Shown here piece by piece: positions 17,590 to 25,702 of a stretch of 64,000 nucleotides of DNA. Each line of letters opens with the position of its first letter. Positions within the stretch are counted from its first letter, which is position 1. A model generated the notes under the pieces. It had not been told where the DNA came from. It was given only the letters and a program-made list of their open reading frames with translations, and did no database searches. A program made the translations under genes and the position numbers. Source of the DNA: CAWVSB01 sp046710535 (GTDB lineage: Bacteria > Pseudomonadota > Gammaproteobacteria > Pseudomonadales > CAWVSB01). The DNA lies in NCBI GenBank assembly GCA_046710535.1, contig JBKEHH010000006.1:1-64000 (forward strand). The letters run 5' to 3'.

Positions 17590-18969
17590 TTAAAGTGTTT
17601 CGGCTTTTAGCCCATTAGGAGATTTCTCTAGATAGGCATTTGGTTTGGTGCCGTCATAAACAATCTCGTCAATGAACTCACTTTGCGGTAAGCGAAAGCC
17701 AGTTTCGGTTTTCAGCGGTGGAAATTCTTCAGCAGACATTAAGCCTTCACTAATTAATTCCTGTGCTGCTGTCGCGTAGATGTCTGGACGGTAAACTGAC
17801 TTGGCTACATCAAAATACCAATCATCTGATTTAGGCTCACTAATCTGTCCCCAGCGACGCATTTGCGTTAAATACCAAACCGCATCTGAGTAGTAAGGGT
17901 AGGTAGCGAAGTAGCGGAAGAACACATTGAAGTCAGGTACTTCGCGTATGTCGCCTTTTTCATATTCAAAAGTGCCGGTCATGCTGTTAGCAATAACTTC
18001 GTAATCAGCGCCCACATATTTACTTTGCGATAATATTTTTACTGCCTCAGGGCGGTTGGCATTGTTGTTTGCGTCTAACCATTTGGCGGCGCGCAACATG
18101 GCCTTAACAATTCTTACTGTGGTATTGGGATATTTTTCAGTAAATTCTTTGGTCATCCCAAATACTTTTTCAGGATTGTTTTTCCAAATTTCATAGTCGG
18201 TAATAACCGGAACACCGATACCTTTAAATACCGCTTGCTGATTCCATGGCTCACCAACGCAATAGCCGTCAATGGTTCCCGCTTCTAAAGTAGAAGGCAT
18301 CTGTGGCGGAGGAGTAACTGACAGCAGCGCCTGGGCGTCGATTGTGCCGCTAGTATCACCTTTGTGTGGTGCATAAAAACCAGGGTGAATATTGCCTGCG
18401 GCTAACCAGTAACGTAATTCATAGTTATGAGTTGATACTGGAAATACCATGCCCATTTTAAATTGCTTGCCCGCGTCTCGATAACTGTCAACCACTGGCT
18501 TTAGTGAGTCTGCTTTAATAGGATGAACCGGCTTACCGTTTTCGTGTGGGATGTTTTTCTTCATCTCAGCCCAGACACTATTTGATACGGTGATGCCGTT
18601 ACCGTTTAAATCCATGCTAAACGGTGTAACGATGTGTGCTTTGGTGCCATAGCCTATAGTGGCGGCTAAGGGTTGGCCGGCTAGCATATGGGCGCCGTCT
18701 AGCTTGCCGTCGATGACTCCATCTAGTAATACTTTCCAGTTAGCTTGTGCTTCTATGGTTACGTAGAGTCCTTCATCTTCAAAGTAACCTCTCTCATAGG
18801 CCACCGCAATTGGAGCCATGTCGGTTAGCTTGATAAAGCCAAATCTCAGCTCGTCTTTTTCCGGCTCGCCAACTTGGGCGAAAGTAGAGCAAGACAACGT
18901 TATTAGGCAGGCTTTACTTACCCACTGGATAACTGATTGACATTGTTTGTGGTGGATTAACATCTTCAT
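17590..18969 (-). CDS. nrtA: Nitrate ABC transporter substrate-binding protein
   Basis: Periplasmic nitrate/nitrite-binding protein of the NrtA/CmpA family, 459 aa from the chosen start. An N-terminal hydrophobic stretch (VSKACLITLSCSTFAQ) forms a Sec-type signal peptide. The mature part contains LRFGFIKLTDMAPIAVAYERGYFEDEGL, the DGAHMLAGQPLAATIGYG block and GTIDGYCVGEPWNQQAV, all typical of NrtA. The ATG at 18969 is preferred: TAGGAAAC lies at good spacing before it. The frame is open further upstream to 19056, but that region contains the leader terminator. It is the first gene of the nrtABD-nirBD-nasA operon, under the NasT-type leader. Confidence 0.93.
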   Translation of the reverse strand: MKMLIHHKQCQSVIQWVSKACLITLSCSTFAQVGEPEKDELRFGFIKLTDMAPIAVAYERGYFEDEGLYVTIEAQANWKVLLDGVIDGKLDGAHMLAGQPLAATIGYGTKAHIVTPFSMDLNGNGITVSNSVWAEMKKNIPHENGKPVHPIKADSLKPVVDSYRDAGKQFKMGMVFPVSTHNYELRYWLAAGNIHPGFYAPHKGDTSGTIDAQALLSVTPPPQMPSTLEAGTIDGYCVGEPWNQQAVFKGIGVPVITDYEIWKNNPEKVFGMTKEFTEKYPNTTVRIVKAMLRAAKWLDANNNANRPEAVKILSQSKYVGADYEVIANSMTGTFEYEKGDIREVPDFNVFFRYFATYPYYSDAVWYLTQMRRWGQISEPKSDDWYFDVAKSVYRPDIYATAAQELISEGLMSAEEFPPLKTETGFRLPQSEFIDEIVYDGTKPNAYLEKSPNGLKAETL

Positions 18970-18994
18970 AAGGTTTCCTATAAGTTTTAGCCAT

Positions 18995-19041
18995 AAAAAA
19001 AGCCCACCTGTTTTTCGCATAGCAAAAAACATGGTGGGCTT
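18995..19041 (-). terminator. Leader terminator (attenuator) upstream of nrtA
   Basis: On the minus strand GCCCACC (19039-19033) pairs with GGTGGGC (19008-19002), followed by seven T (19001-18995): an intrinsic terminator 26 bases before the nrtA start. The internal loop is T/A-rich. Its 5' arm overlaps the small hairpin at 19036-19049, so the two structures exclude each other, the logic of ANTAR-controlled antitermination. Confidence 0.88.
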
Positions 19042-19049
19042 CATTACCC
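19036..19049 (-). promoter_or_regulatory. ANTAR (NasT) recognition hairpin in the nrtA leader
   Basis: On the minus strand GGGT-AATGAA-GCCC forms a short stem (with a T-G closing pair) and a hexaloop with A at position 1 and G at position 4, the identity known for ANTAR-protein target hairpins. Its 3' arm is the 5' arm of the terminator. A further stem-loop just upstream (GCAA...TTGC, about 19052-19070) may be the first hairpin of the pair, but its loop does not match the hexaloop rule. Confidence 0.72.
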
Positions 19050-19109
19050 GGTGCAACCCGAAAGGCTTGCAAATAAATTGTGATAGTTACTGGTTGTTAA
19101 CTAAGTTAA

Positions 19110-19126
19110 TACAAGAACTGTGCCAG
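19110..19126 (-). promoter_or_regulatory. Sigma-54 promoter for the nrtA operon
   Basis: Minus-strand CTGGCACAGTTCTTGTA matches the -24/-12 consensus (TGGCAC-N5-TTG, with GG-N10-G spacing). It precedes the leader by about 40 bases, so the transcript would start just before the ANTAR hairpins. This implies activation by an enhancer-binding protein, presumably NtrC, under nitrogen limitation. Confidence 0.8.
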
Positions 19127-19227
19127 CTTTTTTTAGTGGAGGAAATTAGAGGAATTGTTGTTTTGTAGGCATTTTTTGCGAGGTTTTAAATCAACTGCGC
19201 TATTTAATAGTGAATTTACTGCTAGCT

Positions 19228-19244
19228 TGCACCCATAAGGTGCG
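19228..19244. promoter_or_regulatory. NtrC-type binding site upstream of the sigma-54 promoter
   Basis: TGCACCCATAAGGTGCG contains GCACC-N5-GGTGC, a perfect dyad matching the classical NtrC operator. It lies about 105 bases upstream of the sigma-54 promoter and two bases downstream of the nasS stop codon, a normal enhancer distance. Only one site was seen. Confidence 0.72.
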
Positions 19245-19245
19245 A

Positions 19246-20430
19246 CTAGTTACCTAGCATTAGATCGCTACCTAGCTCTATATCGCCGAGCATCCAAGGG
19301 CTGCTGTGGTGTTCTTTTGGCTTATGGTCTTGCATAGGATACGGCTGATTTAATTTAGTGGCTGCTTCACGATAGAGATCGGTACGAAAACATTGTTGTG
19401 CTAGTGCTGCCATTTTTTCTTTTTCGATCGGTTTACCTAGCATAGGCGAAAATTCCGTTAATATAGTTTGTGCTTGGGAGCGCCAAGGAAAGCCACTACA
19501 GTAACGTGCGAACACATGAAAGTTGTCGTGTTGTTGCGCAGGGGTCGTGCGATCTTGTACTAATTTCCCGGTTAATGATGGACGCAGGTATTTCTCTGGT
19601 AGATCTAAGTATTCACTAGCGCCAATTATAGCCACCGCCTTTTCACGATTATCCCAGTCTTCTAGCCACTGGCAGGCTTGCATTACGGCCAAGCGCAGGC
19701 GCAAATGGGTGGTGGGGTGTTTTCTATGCCACGACTCAAGTGTCCCTAATACCTTGCTTGGCGCGTTGTTCCACACGTCAAAGCCGGTAGTTGCTATCAT
19801 GCCAATGCCGTAATCAACCGCGATAGTGCTCCAGGGAGAGCCGGCACAAAAGCCGTCAATCACCCCTTGAGCTAAGCTATCTATCATCTGCTCAGGCGGC
19901 AATACGATAATTCGCACATCAGTATTTGGATTTATTCCACCCGCTTGCAGCCAGCGCCGGAGTAAAATGGTGTGGTTAGAAAATGAATGTACGGTAGCGA
20001 AAGTGAGTTGACCGGAGGTGTCGTTATCGACTATCTGTTTTAATCCTTTAGCGTTGCCAAGTGCACTTTGAGTGTCAACATTAAGCTTGCGTAGTTTGCT
20101 CCAGAGTGATGCCGAGACGGTAATGGCGTCGCCATTTAGTGACAAGACTAAGCCAGTTATCATTGGTGCCCGAATGCCAGTGGCGCCAAGTGTTGTCATC
20201 AGCGGCATGGCTGATAGCATTTGACATGCGTCGAACATTCCCGCAATAGCCTTATCGCGAATGTTTGCCCACGACATTTCACGTTCTAAGGAAACAGTTA
20301 ATCCTAAGTCTTCATAAAAGCCTAATTCTTTGGCGATAATTAATGGTGCGCTATCAACTAGGCGCATATAGCCAATATTTATGTCTGTTAACTCAGCGGG
20401 GGGGAGATTTTTGATCGTATTTATATTCAT
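19246..20430 (-). CDS. nasS: Nitrate/nitrite sensor NasS (NrtA-like, cytoplasmic)
   Basis: NasS is a homologue of the nitrate-binding protein that stays in the cytoplasm and holds NasT inactive until nitrate or nitrite binds. The 394-aa protein begins MNINTIKNLPPAEL with no signal peptide and then shows the NrtA-type ligand domain (INIGYMRLVDSAPLIIAKELGFYEDLGL, FDACQMLSAMPLMTTLG, VIDGFCAGSPWSTIAV). The similarity to the nearby NrtA is easily seen. Its position 12 bases after nasT, in the nitrate island, supports the sensor role. The C-terminal 30 residues are polar and probably disordered. Confidence 0.9.
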   Translation of the reverse strand: MNINTIKNLPPAELTDINIGYMRLVDSAPLIIAKELGFYEDLGLTVSLEREMSWANIRDKAIAGMFDACQMLSAMPLMTTLGATGIRAPMITGLVLSLNGDAITVSASLWSKLRKLNVDTQSALGNAKGLKQIVDNDTSGQLTFATVHSFSNHTILLRRWLQAGGINPNTDVRIIVLPPEQMIDSLAQGVIDGFCAGSPWSTIAVDYGIGMIATTGFDVWNNAPSKVLGTLESWHRKHPTTHLRLRLAVMQACQWLEDWDNREKAVAIIGASEYLDLPEKYLRPSLTGKLVQDRTTPAQQHDNFHVFARYCSGFPWRSQAQTILTEFSPMLGKPIEKEKMAALAQQCFRTDLYREAATKLNQPYPMQDHKPKEHHSSPWMLGDIELGSDLMLGN

Positions 20431-20442
20431 CTGAGACTCTAT

Positions 20443-21039
20443 TTACGCTTTATTTAAAATTTGGATAACAGAATTTGCGGCTTGCAACATGGTTTGATTG
20501 GTATCCATTGCCAGCTTTCGCAATACCTTATGAGATTCCTCTTCGCTCACTTTACGTTGCTCCATTAATAATCTTTTGGCTTGATCAATAGTAGAAAATT
20601 TTTCTAATTGAGTTCGAGTTTGGTTTAATTCATGGCGCATCGATTGATACGATTTGAACTGAGCAATTGCCACATTAATAGCGGGAGTAACAGTTTTCGC
20701 TTCAACGTCACCCATTAAATATGCAGTAACACCGGCGCGAATAGCATCTTCAATATATTTTTCATCGCCTTGTTGGGAATACATCACTACAGGAATAGGG
20801 TTTTGATCGTTAATAATCGATAGGCTATCTAACACATCGCGTCCTGGCGATTGTAAATCGATCAAAATAATCTCTGGTTTTAGTTGTTCTATTTGAAACA
20901 ATAGACCAGCAGCAGATGGCAGTAGTGCAACTACTTCAAAGCCCTCTAATTGTAGTTTTTCTACCACGCGGTTAGCCCGCTGTGCTTGGTCATCGACAAG
21001 CATTACGCGTACCGGCTTATGAGTAGGAGTTGCAGCCAT
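20443..21039 (-). CDS. nasT: ANTAR-domain antiterminator NasT
   Basis: NasT binds leader RNA hairpins and prevents termination of nitrate assimilation transcripts. The 198-aa protein has a receiver-like domain (VRVMLVDDQAQRA; putative acceptor Asp61 in IILIDLQSPGRD). A coiled linker (about residues 128-148) follows, then a C-terminal ANTAR domain (IDQAKRLLMEQRKVSEEESHKVLRKLAMDTNQTMLQAANSVI). It precedes nasS and lies between the two leaders it would act on. The promoter is not evident: only 24 bases of spacer separate it from the terminator of the porin gene, so partial readthrough could supply transcript. Confidence 0.93.
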   Translation of the reverse strand: MAATPTHKPVRVMLVDDQAQRANRVVEKLQLEGFEVVALLPSAAGLLFQIEQLKPEIILIDLQSPGRDVLDSLSIINDQNPIPVVMYSQQGDEKYIEDAIRAGVTAYLMGDVEAKTVTPAINVAIAQFKSYQSMRHELNQTRTQLEKFSTIDQAKRLLMEQRKVSEEESHKVLRKLAMDTNQTMLQAANSVIQILNKA

Positions 21040-21062
21040 TAGATCCGTCAGGGTTATAATTC

Positions 21063-21092
21063 AAAAAGGGAAGCAGATTTTATCTGCTTCCC
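21063..21092 (-). terminator. Rho-independent terminator after the porin gene
   Basis: On the minus strand GGGAAGCAGAT pairs perfectly with ATCTGCTTCCC across a 3-base loop and is followed by five T. It ends the porin transcript before nasT. Confidence 0.9.
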
Positions 21093-21117
21093 GTGGATAG
21101 TGCGACTTGTGTTTAGA

Positions 21118-22326
21118 TTAAAATTTAAAGTTCATAGTAAGCCAAATTTTATCGGTATCGACGCTAAAATCTTCAGCATTATAAGCTGCATATTTTAGTT
21201 GTGCCGTTAGATTCTTATTAACCGGGTAGGTTACTACTGCATCAATTTCTGAACCGTAATCTATGCTGCCCTCGTCAGAGTCAAATTGGTGGTAAATAAC
21301 AGCAAGTTTTGCCTTACCTATTTTCCCGCCAACTTTTAGATAAGTATCTTCAATGCCAGTTGCTGGTGTTCCCAAAAATTTGTCAGCCCAACCTTGAAAT
21401 TTATGCAATGTTGCCAATGGTGTTCTAAAGGCCGCAACGCCGTCATCACTACCTAGCAGTTCATAACCTAGCGAGACATTAACTGGCGCTAAGTTCAAGC
21501 CAATTTCAGCAGCCATATAGTCTGCATCGTAAGAAACCGGATTATCTGCATTGTCAGACTGAGTTGCATAGCTTGCTGCCAATGAAACGATACCAATTTT
21601 GCCTTTATATTCCAGACCGTAGGTTGTTGAAGAATTGGCTGCCGCATCTTCAAAATCTAAGGCGTAAACAAAGCCTGAAAGAGTATGACTTTTAGCTGGA
21701 ATAAAATTGGCTATAAATATATGAGAATCGGATTCCCATGTATCTGATTGAGCAGCACTACCTTCCGGTCCAAAAATGCGGCTTACTTTTGAAATATAAG
21801 CATAGTCGGCAGAAAATAGTTCATTGCCGGGTAATTTAAACCTAAATGCATCATAGGTTTGTTCGTTTTGGCGCCATGCAACTCCGCCAATAAAACGCTG
21901 CGCTGAATGATTAATACGTTGGCGGCCTAAGGCAGAAGAAAAGTCCTCGCTGGTGTAGCTAAGTAAGGCTTGGTTAACATCAGTACCCGCTGGGTCTGCT
22001 ACAACCGGGTATTCAGTATTGCCGTTGACCACACTGTTGTAATTTGCATCGCCGATAACGGTGACATCATCCATTTCTACCTTAAAGCCAAAGCCATTAT
22101 AAGCTGCCGACTTATAGCTTAAACGTGTTAAAAGTGTTGATGCGCCGGCTGTTTTATTAATACCGTCTTGGTCTACATATTCATAGCGATAACGAAAAGA
22201 TAAATCTGTTTTGCCGTTACTGAGCATTGCGCTAACGCTGTCTATTTCTTCAGCGTTAACACTGCTGATGGTTGAAAGGCTGGCAATTGCCAATGCCAGT
22301 GTTGATAACTTAAGTGTAGCTTTCAT
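21118..22326 (-). CDS. Porin-like outer-membrane protein (alginate-export-like) in the nitrate regulon
   Basis: A 402-aa predicted outer-membrane beta-barrel. The signal peptide MKATLKLSTLALAIASLSTISSVNAEE precedes repeated amphipathic strands, and the protein ends in Phe (LTMNFKF), the usual assembly signal. The overall pattern (LSFRYRYEYVDQDGINKTAGASTLLTRLSY, then GFKVEMDDVTVIGD) resembles alginate-export-type porin domains. The ATG at 22326 is chosen for its signal peptide and AGGGGAAT upstream; the frame stays open to 22362. Its leader contains an ANTAR hairpin plus terminator and a sigma-54 promoter, the same control as the nrt operon. It therefore probably lets nitrate or another nitrogen compound through the outer membrane. 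Substrate is inferred from regulation only. Confidence 0.82.
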   Translation of the reverse strand: MKATLKLSTLALAIASLSTISSVNAEEIDSVSAMLSNGKTDLSFRYRYEYVDQDGINKTAGASTLLTRLSYKSAAYNGFGFKVEMDDVTVIGDANYNSVVNGNTEYPVVADPAGTDVNQALLSYTSEDFSSALGRQRINHSAQRFIGGVAWRQNEQTYDAFRFKLPGNELFSADYAYISKVSRIFGPEGSAAQSDTWESDSHIFIANFIPAKSHTLSGFVYALDFEDAAANSSTTYGLEYKGKIGIVSLAASYATQSDNADNPVSYDADYMAAEIGLNLAPVNVSLGYELLGSDDGVAAFRTPLATLHKFQGWADKFLGTPATGIEDTYLKVGGKIGKAKLAVIYHQFDSDEGSIDYGSEIDAVVTYPVNKNLTAQLKYAAYNAEDFSVDTDKIWLTMNFKF

Positions 22327-22360
22327 AACTCTATTCCCCTGATTAATAAAGACATAAAAC

Positions 22361-22410
22361 AAAAAAGCCCACCCACAACATCCATGCTTTTGGATGTTGT
22401 GGGTAGGCTT
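22361..22410 (-). terminator. Leader terminator (attenuator) upstream of the porin gene
   Basis: On the minus strand AAGCCTACCCACAACATCCA pairs with TGGATGTTGTGGGTGGGCTT around a short loop and is followed by T residues: a very strong intrinsic terminator 35 bases before the porin ATG. Its 5' arm starts inside the ANTAR-type hairpin at 22404-22419. Confidence 0.9.
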
Positions 22411-22419
22411 CTTTACCTA
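22404..22419 (-). promoter_or_regulatory. ANTAR (NasT) recognition hairpin in the porin leader
   Basis: On the minus strand TAGGT-AAAGAA-GCCTA gives a 5-bp stem (closing T-G) with a hexaloop having A1 and G4, matching the nrtA leader (loop AATGAA). The two leaders share GGTAA(A/T)GAAGCC. The 3' arm doubles as the start of the terminator stem. Confidence 0.75.
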
Positions 22420-22448
22420 TCGGGCTAATTTGTCTTTCCTATAACTAC

Positions 22449-22465
22449 TTCAAGAAACGTGCCAA
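22449..22465 (-). promoter_or_regulatory. Sigma-54 promoter for the porin gene
   Basis: Minus-strand TTGGCACGTTTCTTGAA closely matches the -24/-12 consensus (TTGGCACG-N4-TTG, GG-N10 spacing). It lies about 30 bases upstream of the ANTAR hairpin. No GCACC-N5-GGTGC site was seen in the 140 bases upstream. Confidence 0.8.
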
Positions 22466-22602
22466 CTTTACTATTACTTTTCTCTAGTGTTATTGGGCGC
22501 TTTGCGTATAGAAAATAGTTCTTATCGTCCTAAATTAGTGCATGTTGTTATTTATGAGACAAATTTGGGGCGTCGATAATAGTTTTCCTATCAATAGATA
22601 CG

Positions 22603-23856
22603 CTAAAACTTCAAATTCATGGTCAGCCAAATCTTGTCTGTGTCAGTGCCGAAATCTTTGGCGTCATATGCAGCATATGTTAATTGCGTGCTTACATTTT
22701 TATTGATGGGATAGGTGACCGCCGCGTTTATTTCAGAGCCATAATTTAAACTGCCTTTGTCGGAATTAAACTGATGGTAAATTAGATCAAGGTCAGCAGC
22801 GCCAATTTTATGTTTAACTTTGACATAGATATCTTCAACCCCTGTTGTTGGGGTGGCGGCCAATTGATTAGACCAGCCTTGGAACTTATGAAACGTTGCC
22901 AGTGGCGTTTTAAAAACTGCAACACTGTCGTCGCTACCTAATAGCTCATAGCCTAATGAGAGTTCAACCGGCGCCAAATTAAAACTCAGTACGGCACTCA
23001 TGTAATCAGCACTATACTTTGTTGGATTATTTGCATTATCTGATTGAGTTGCATAGCTGGCGGCTAGAGAGACTAACCCTATTGTACCAGTGTATTCTAC
23101 GCCAAAAGTTGTGGATGAATTGGCTGCGACATCTTCAAAATCAAAGTCATAGATAAAGACTGAAACAGTATGCTGTGTAGAAGGTGTAAGGCTAGCAATG
23201 AATGCATGTGAGTTTGAATCCCAGGTTGCCAGTTGGGCCGCATTGCCGTCGGGACCAAATACACGATTAACTTTTGATATGTAGCTGTAGTTTACAGTGA
23301 ACATTGTGTTGCTAGGCAGGCTTACACTTATCGCGTCGAATGTTTGTGAGTTCTGACGCCAAGGCGTGCTACTAAGAAACCGTTGCCCTGAATGTTTGAT
23401 TTGCTGGCGGCCTAACACCGATGAAAGACTCTCGTTGTTATAGCTAACGAAAGCTTGGTTTACATCAGTGCCGTCTGGGTCAGCCACAATTGGGTAGTCA
23501 GTCTTACCGTTGACAACACTGTTGTAATTTTCATTGCCGACGACGCTTACGTCATCCATCTCCACCCTAAACCCAAAGCCGTTATAAGCAGCAGACTGAT
23601 AACTTAAACGAGTTTTAAGTGTTGATGCGTTGGCAGCTTTATTAATACCCTTTTGGTCGACATGTTCAAAGCGGTAGCGAAATGATAAGTCAGTTTTACC
23701 ATTACTAAGCATTGTGCTGATGCTGTCAATTTGTTCGGCGTTGGCCTTTATTGGCGATAAAAAGCTAGCAATGACTAAAGCCATTGTTGATAACTTAAGA
23801 TTATTTAGCACTAATGATTTACCAGAGTTGTTAGCGACTGACACAATTAACTGCAA
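22603..23856 (-). CDS. Second porin-like protein, paralogue of the gene at 21118-22326
   Basis: A predicted outer-membrane barrel clearly duplicated from its downstream neighbour: the same LSFRYR, GFRVEMDDVSVVG and DTDKIWLTMNLKF blocks in the same order with no large gaps. A signal-like stretch (LSTMALVIASFLSPIKANAEQ) is present, but the start is poor. The frame opens with TTG at 23856, a GTG lies at codon 16, and the first ATG (23784) would give a signal peptide with no positive charge at its front. No sigma-54 promoter or ANTAR leader is seen upstream, unlike the paralogue. It may be expressed under other conditions or be losing function. Confidence 0.72.
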   Translation of the reverse strand: MQLIVSVANNSGKSLVLNNLKLSTMALVIASFLSPIKANAEQIDSISTMLSNGKTDLSFRYRFEHVDQKGINKAANASTLKTRLSYQSAAYNGFGFRVEMDDVSVVGNENYNSVVNGKTDYPIVADPDGTDVNQAFVSYNNESLSSVLGRQQIKHSGQRFLSSTPWRQNSQTFDAISVSLPSNTMFTVNYSYISKVNRVFGPDGNAAQLATWDSNSHAFIASLTPSTQHTVSVFIYDFDFEDVAANSSTTFGVEYTGTIGLVSLAASYATQSDNANNPTKYSADYMSAVLSFNLAPVELSLGYELLGSDDSVAVFKTPLATFHKFQGWSNQLAATPTTGVEDIYVKVKHKIGAADLDLIYHQFNSDKGSLNYGSEINAAVTYPINKNVSTQLTYAAYDAKDFGTDTDKIWLTMNLKF

Positions 23857-23953
23857 CCGCTAATATTCAATGAGTGAGGAAAAATCGACGGCAATAGTAC
23901 TGAGGTAAGTAAGTTTAATATATAAGGTTTAACACTTATGAGCCTACTATTTT

Positions 23954-24970
23954 TTAGTCAAACCAATGTTGAGTTTTATTAGCAAAATAAACGAGTGACA
24001 ACATCACAGGTACTTCAACGAGTACGCCAACAACGGTTGCTAGTGCTGCCCCTGAATGAAGACCAAATAGGGATATTGCTACGGCAACCGCTAGTTCAAA
24101 AAAGTTAGAGGTACCGATCATGCTGGCCGGCGCTGCAATGTTATATGGTAGTTTTAGTTTTTGCGCCAAGAAATAAGCAATGGCAAAAATACCGTAGGTT
24201 TGTATTATCAAGGGGATAGCGATCAGAACGATGACTTCAGGCTTGTCAATAATCGTTTGAGCTTGAAAGCCAAACAGCAGCAGTACAGTTGCAAGTAGCC
24301 CAATAATTGATAAAGGTTTCAGTTTGCTAACAAAGTTATCGATACCTTGGGCTGATGATTTTGCATTTAGTCTTGCACGGGTAACAATGCCTGCTACTAG
24401 TGGCAGTAGCACATAAAGTACGACTGATATTAGTAGAGTCTCCCATGGTACTTGAATGTCACTTACGCCAAGTAACAAGGCCGTTAGTGGGGCAAAGGCA
24501 AATATCATAATGATATCGTTGATCGATACTTGCACTAGGGTGTAATTCGCATCGCCCTTAGTCATTTGGCTCCAGACAAAGACCATGGCGGTGCAGGGCG
24601 CAACCCCTAATAATATCATTCCGGCGATATATTCGTTAGCCGATTGCGGGTCAACTAAACCTGCAAAAAATACTTTAAAGAACAGCCAGCCTAAAGCAGC
24701 CATGGTAAACGGTTTAATAAGCCAATTAATCACCAGTGTTAATGCCAAGCCTTTGGGCTTTTTGCCAACGTCTTTTATCGACGAGAAATCTACTTGAATC
24801 ATCATTGGATAAATCATTAGCCAAATAAGTACGGCTACAACAATATTGACGTGGGCATATTCTAGCGTTGCCACTAGCGCAAAAAAATCTGTTGCGACCA
24901 AACCAAGACCAACACCTATGCAAATGCTTAGGCCAACCCACACAGATAAATAGCGTTCGAATAAACCCAT
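23954..24970 (-). CDS. acr3: ACR3-type arsenite efflux permease
   Basis: A 338-aa inner-membrane arsenite exporter of the ACR3 (BASS superfamily) type, with about ten hydrophobic segments. Family blocks include NWLIKPFTMAALGWLFF, the conserved Cys segment GVAPCTAMVFVWSQMTKGDANYTL and LSIIGLLATVLLLFGFQ. It uses the proton motive force to export As(III). It is the last gene of an arsR-arsC-arsH-acr3 operon, 12 bases after arsH. It differs from the other BASS-type transporter at 45861-46724, which lacks the ACR3 Cys block. Confidence 0.93.
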   Translation of the reverse strand: MGLFERYLSVWVGLSICIGVGLGLVATDFFALVATLEYAHVNIVVAVLIWLMIYPMMIQVDFSSIKDVGKKPKGLALTLVINWLIKPFTMAALGWLFFKVFFAGLVDPQSANEYIAGMILLGVAPCTAMVFVWSQMTKGDANYTLVQVSINDIIMIFAFAPLTALLLGVSDIQVPWETLLISVVLYVLLPLVAGIVTRARLNAKSSAQGIDNFVSKLKPLSIIGLLATVLLLFGFQAQTIIDKPEVIVLIAIPLIIQTYGIFAIAYFLAQKLKLPYNIAAPASMIGTSNFFELAVAVAISLFGLHSGAALATVVGVLVEVPVMLSLVYFANKTQHWFD

Positions 24971-24982
24971 ATTACTTTGCTC

Positions 24983-25702
24983 CTAAATTGAACGGTGGTT
25001 AACGCGTTGGCTAACTTGCTCTGCTGTTTCTACTCGCTCTGAGTATCGATCTACCAAATAATCTTTGCTGTCGCGTGTGAGCAGGGTGAATTTCATTAGC
25101 TCTTCCAATACATCAACAATACGGTTGTAGTAGGGCGATGGCTTCATACGGTTATTTTCATCAAACTCCATAAACGCTTTTGCCACTGACGACTGGTTAG
25201 GAATTGTCAGCATACGCATCCAGCGTCCTAGTATGCGCATTTGGTTAACGGCATTAAACGATTGCGAGCCGCCCGATACTTGCATAACAGCCAAGGCTTT
25301 GCCTTGGGTTGGTCTGACGGCGCCTATCGACAAAGGCACCCAGTCTATCTGTGATTTCAAAATGCCAGTCATCGCGCCATGACGTTCAGGTGAGCACCAT
25401 ACTTGTCCTTCAGACCAAGCCATTAAGTCACGCAACTCAACTACTTTCGGATGAGTTACATCATCGCCATCTGGCAGTGGTAAACCTTCGGGATTAAAAA
25501 TTTTAGTTTCCGCCCCCATAGCATTTAGTAGCCTGGCAGATTCTTCTATTACTAGACGACTATACGAAACGTTTCGAAGTGAACCGTATAATAATAAGAT
25601 ACGTGGTTTGTGTTGGCTCACATCAAGGGTAAAGCTATCAACGCTAATATCTGGCTGCTGCTCGGCATGAAGATTAGGTATGGATTGATCGAGTGTGGAC
25701 AT
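24983..25702 (-). CDS. arsH: ArsH, NADPH-dependent FMN reductase
   Basis: A 239-aa flavoprotein of the ArsH family, which protects against organoarsenicals by oxidising trivalent forms and produces H2O2 in vitro. It has the flavodoxin-like start RILLLYGSLRNVSYSRLVIEE and the ArsH-specific WCSPERHGAMTGILKSQIDW. The blocks GKALAVMQVSGGSQSFNAVNQMR and IPNQSS also fit. Length is normal. It overlaps arsC by one base (shared A of TAATG-type junction at 25702) and precedes acr3, so it is in the arsenic operon. Confidence 0.94.
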   Translation of the reverse strand: MSTLDQSIPNLHAEQQPDISVDSFTLDVSQHKPRILLLYGSLRNVSYSRLVIEESARLLNAMGAETKIFNPEGLPLPDGDDVTHPKVVELRDLMAWSEGQVWCSPERHGAMTGILKSQIDWVPLSIGAVRPTQGKALAVMQVSGGSQSFNAVNQMRILGRWMRMLTIPNQSSVAKAFMEFDENNRMKPSPYYNRIVDVLEELMKFTLLTRDSKDYLVDRYSERVETAEQVSQRVNHRSI

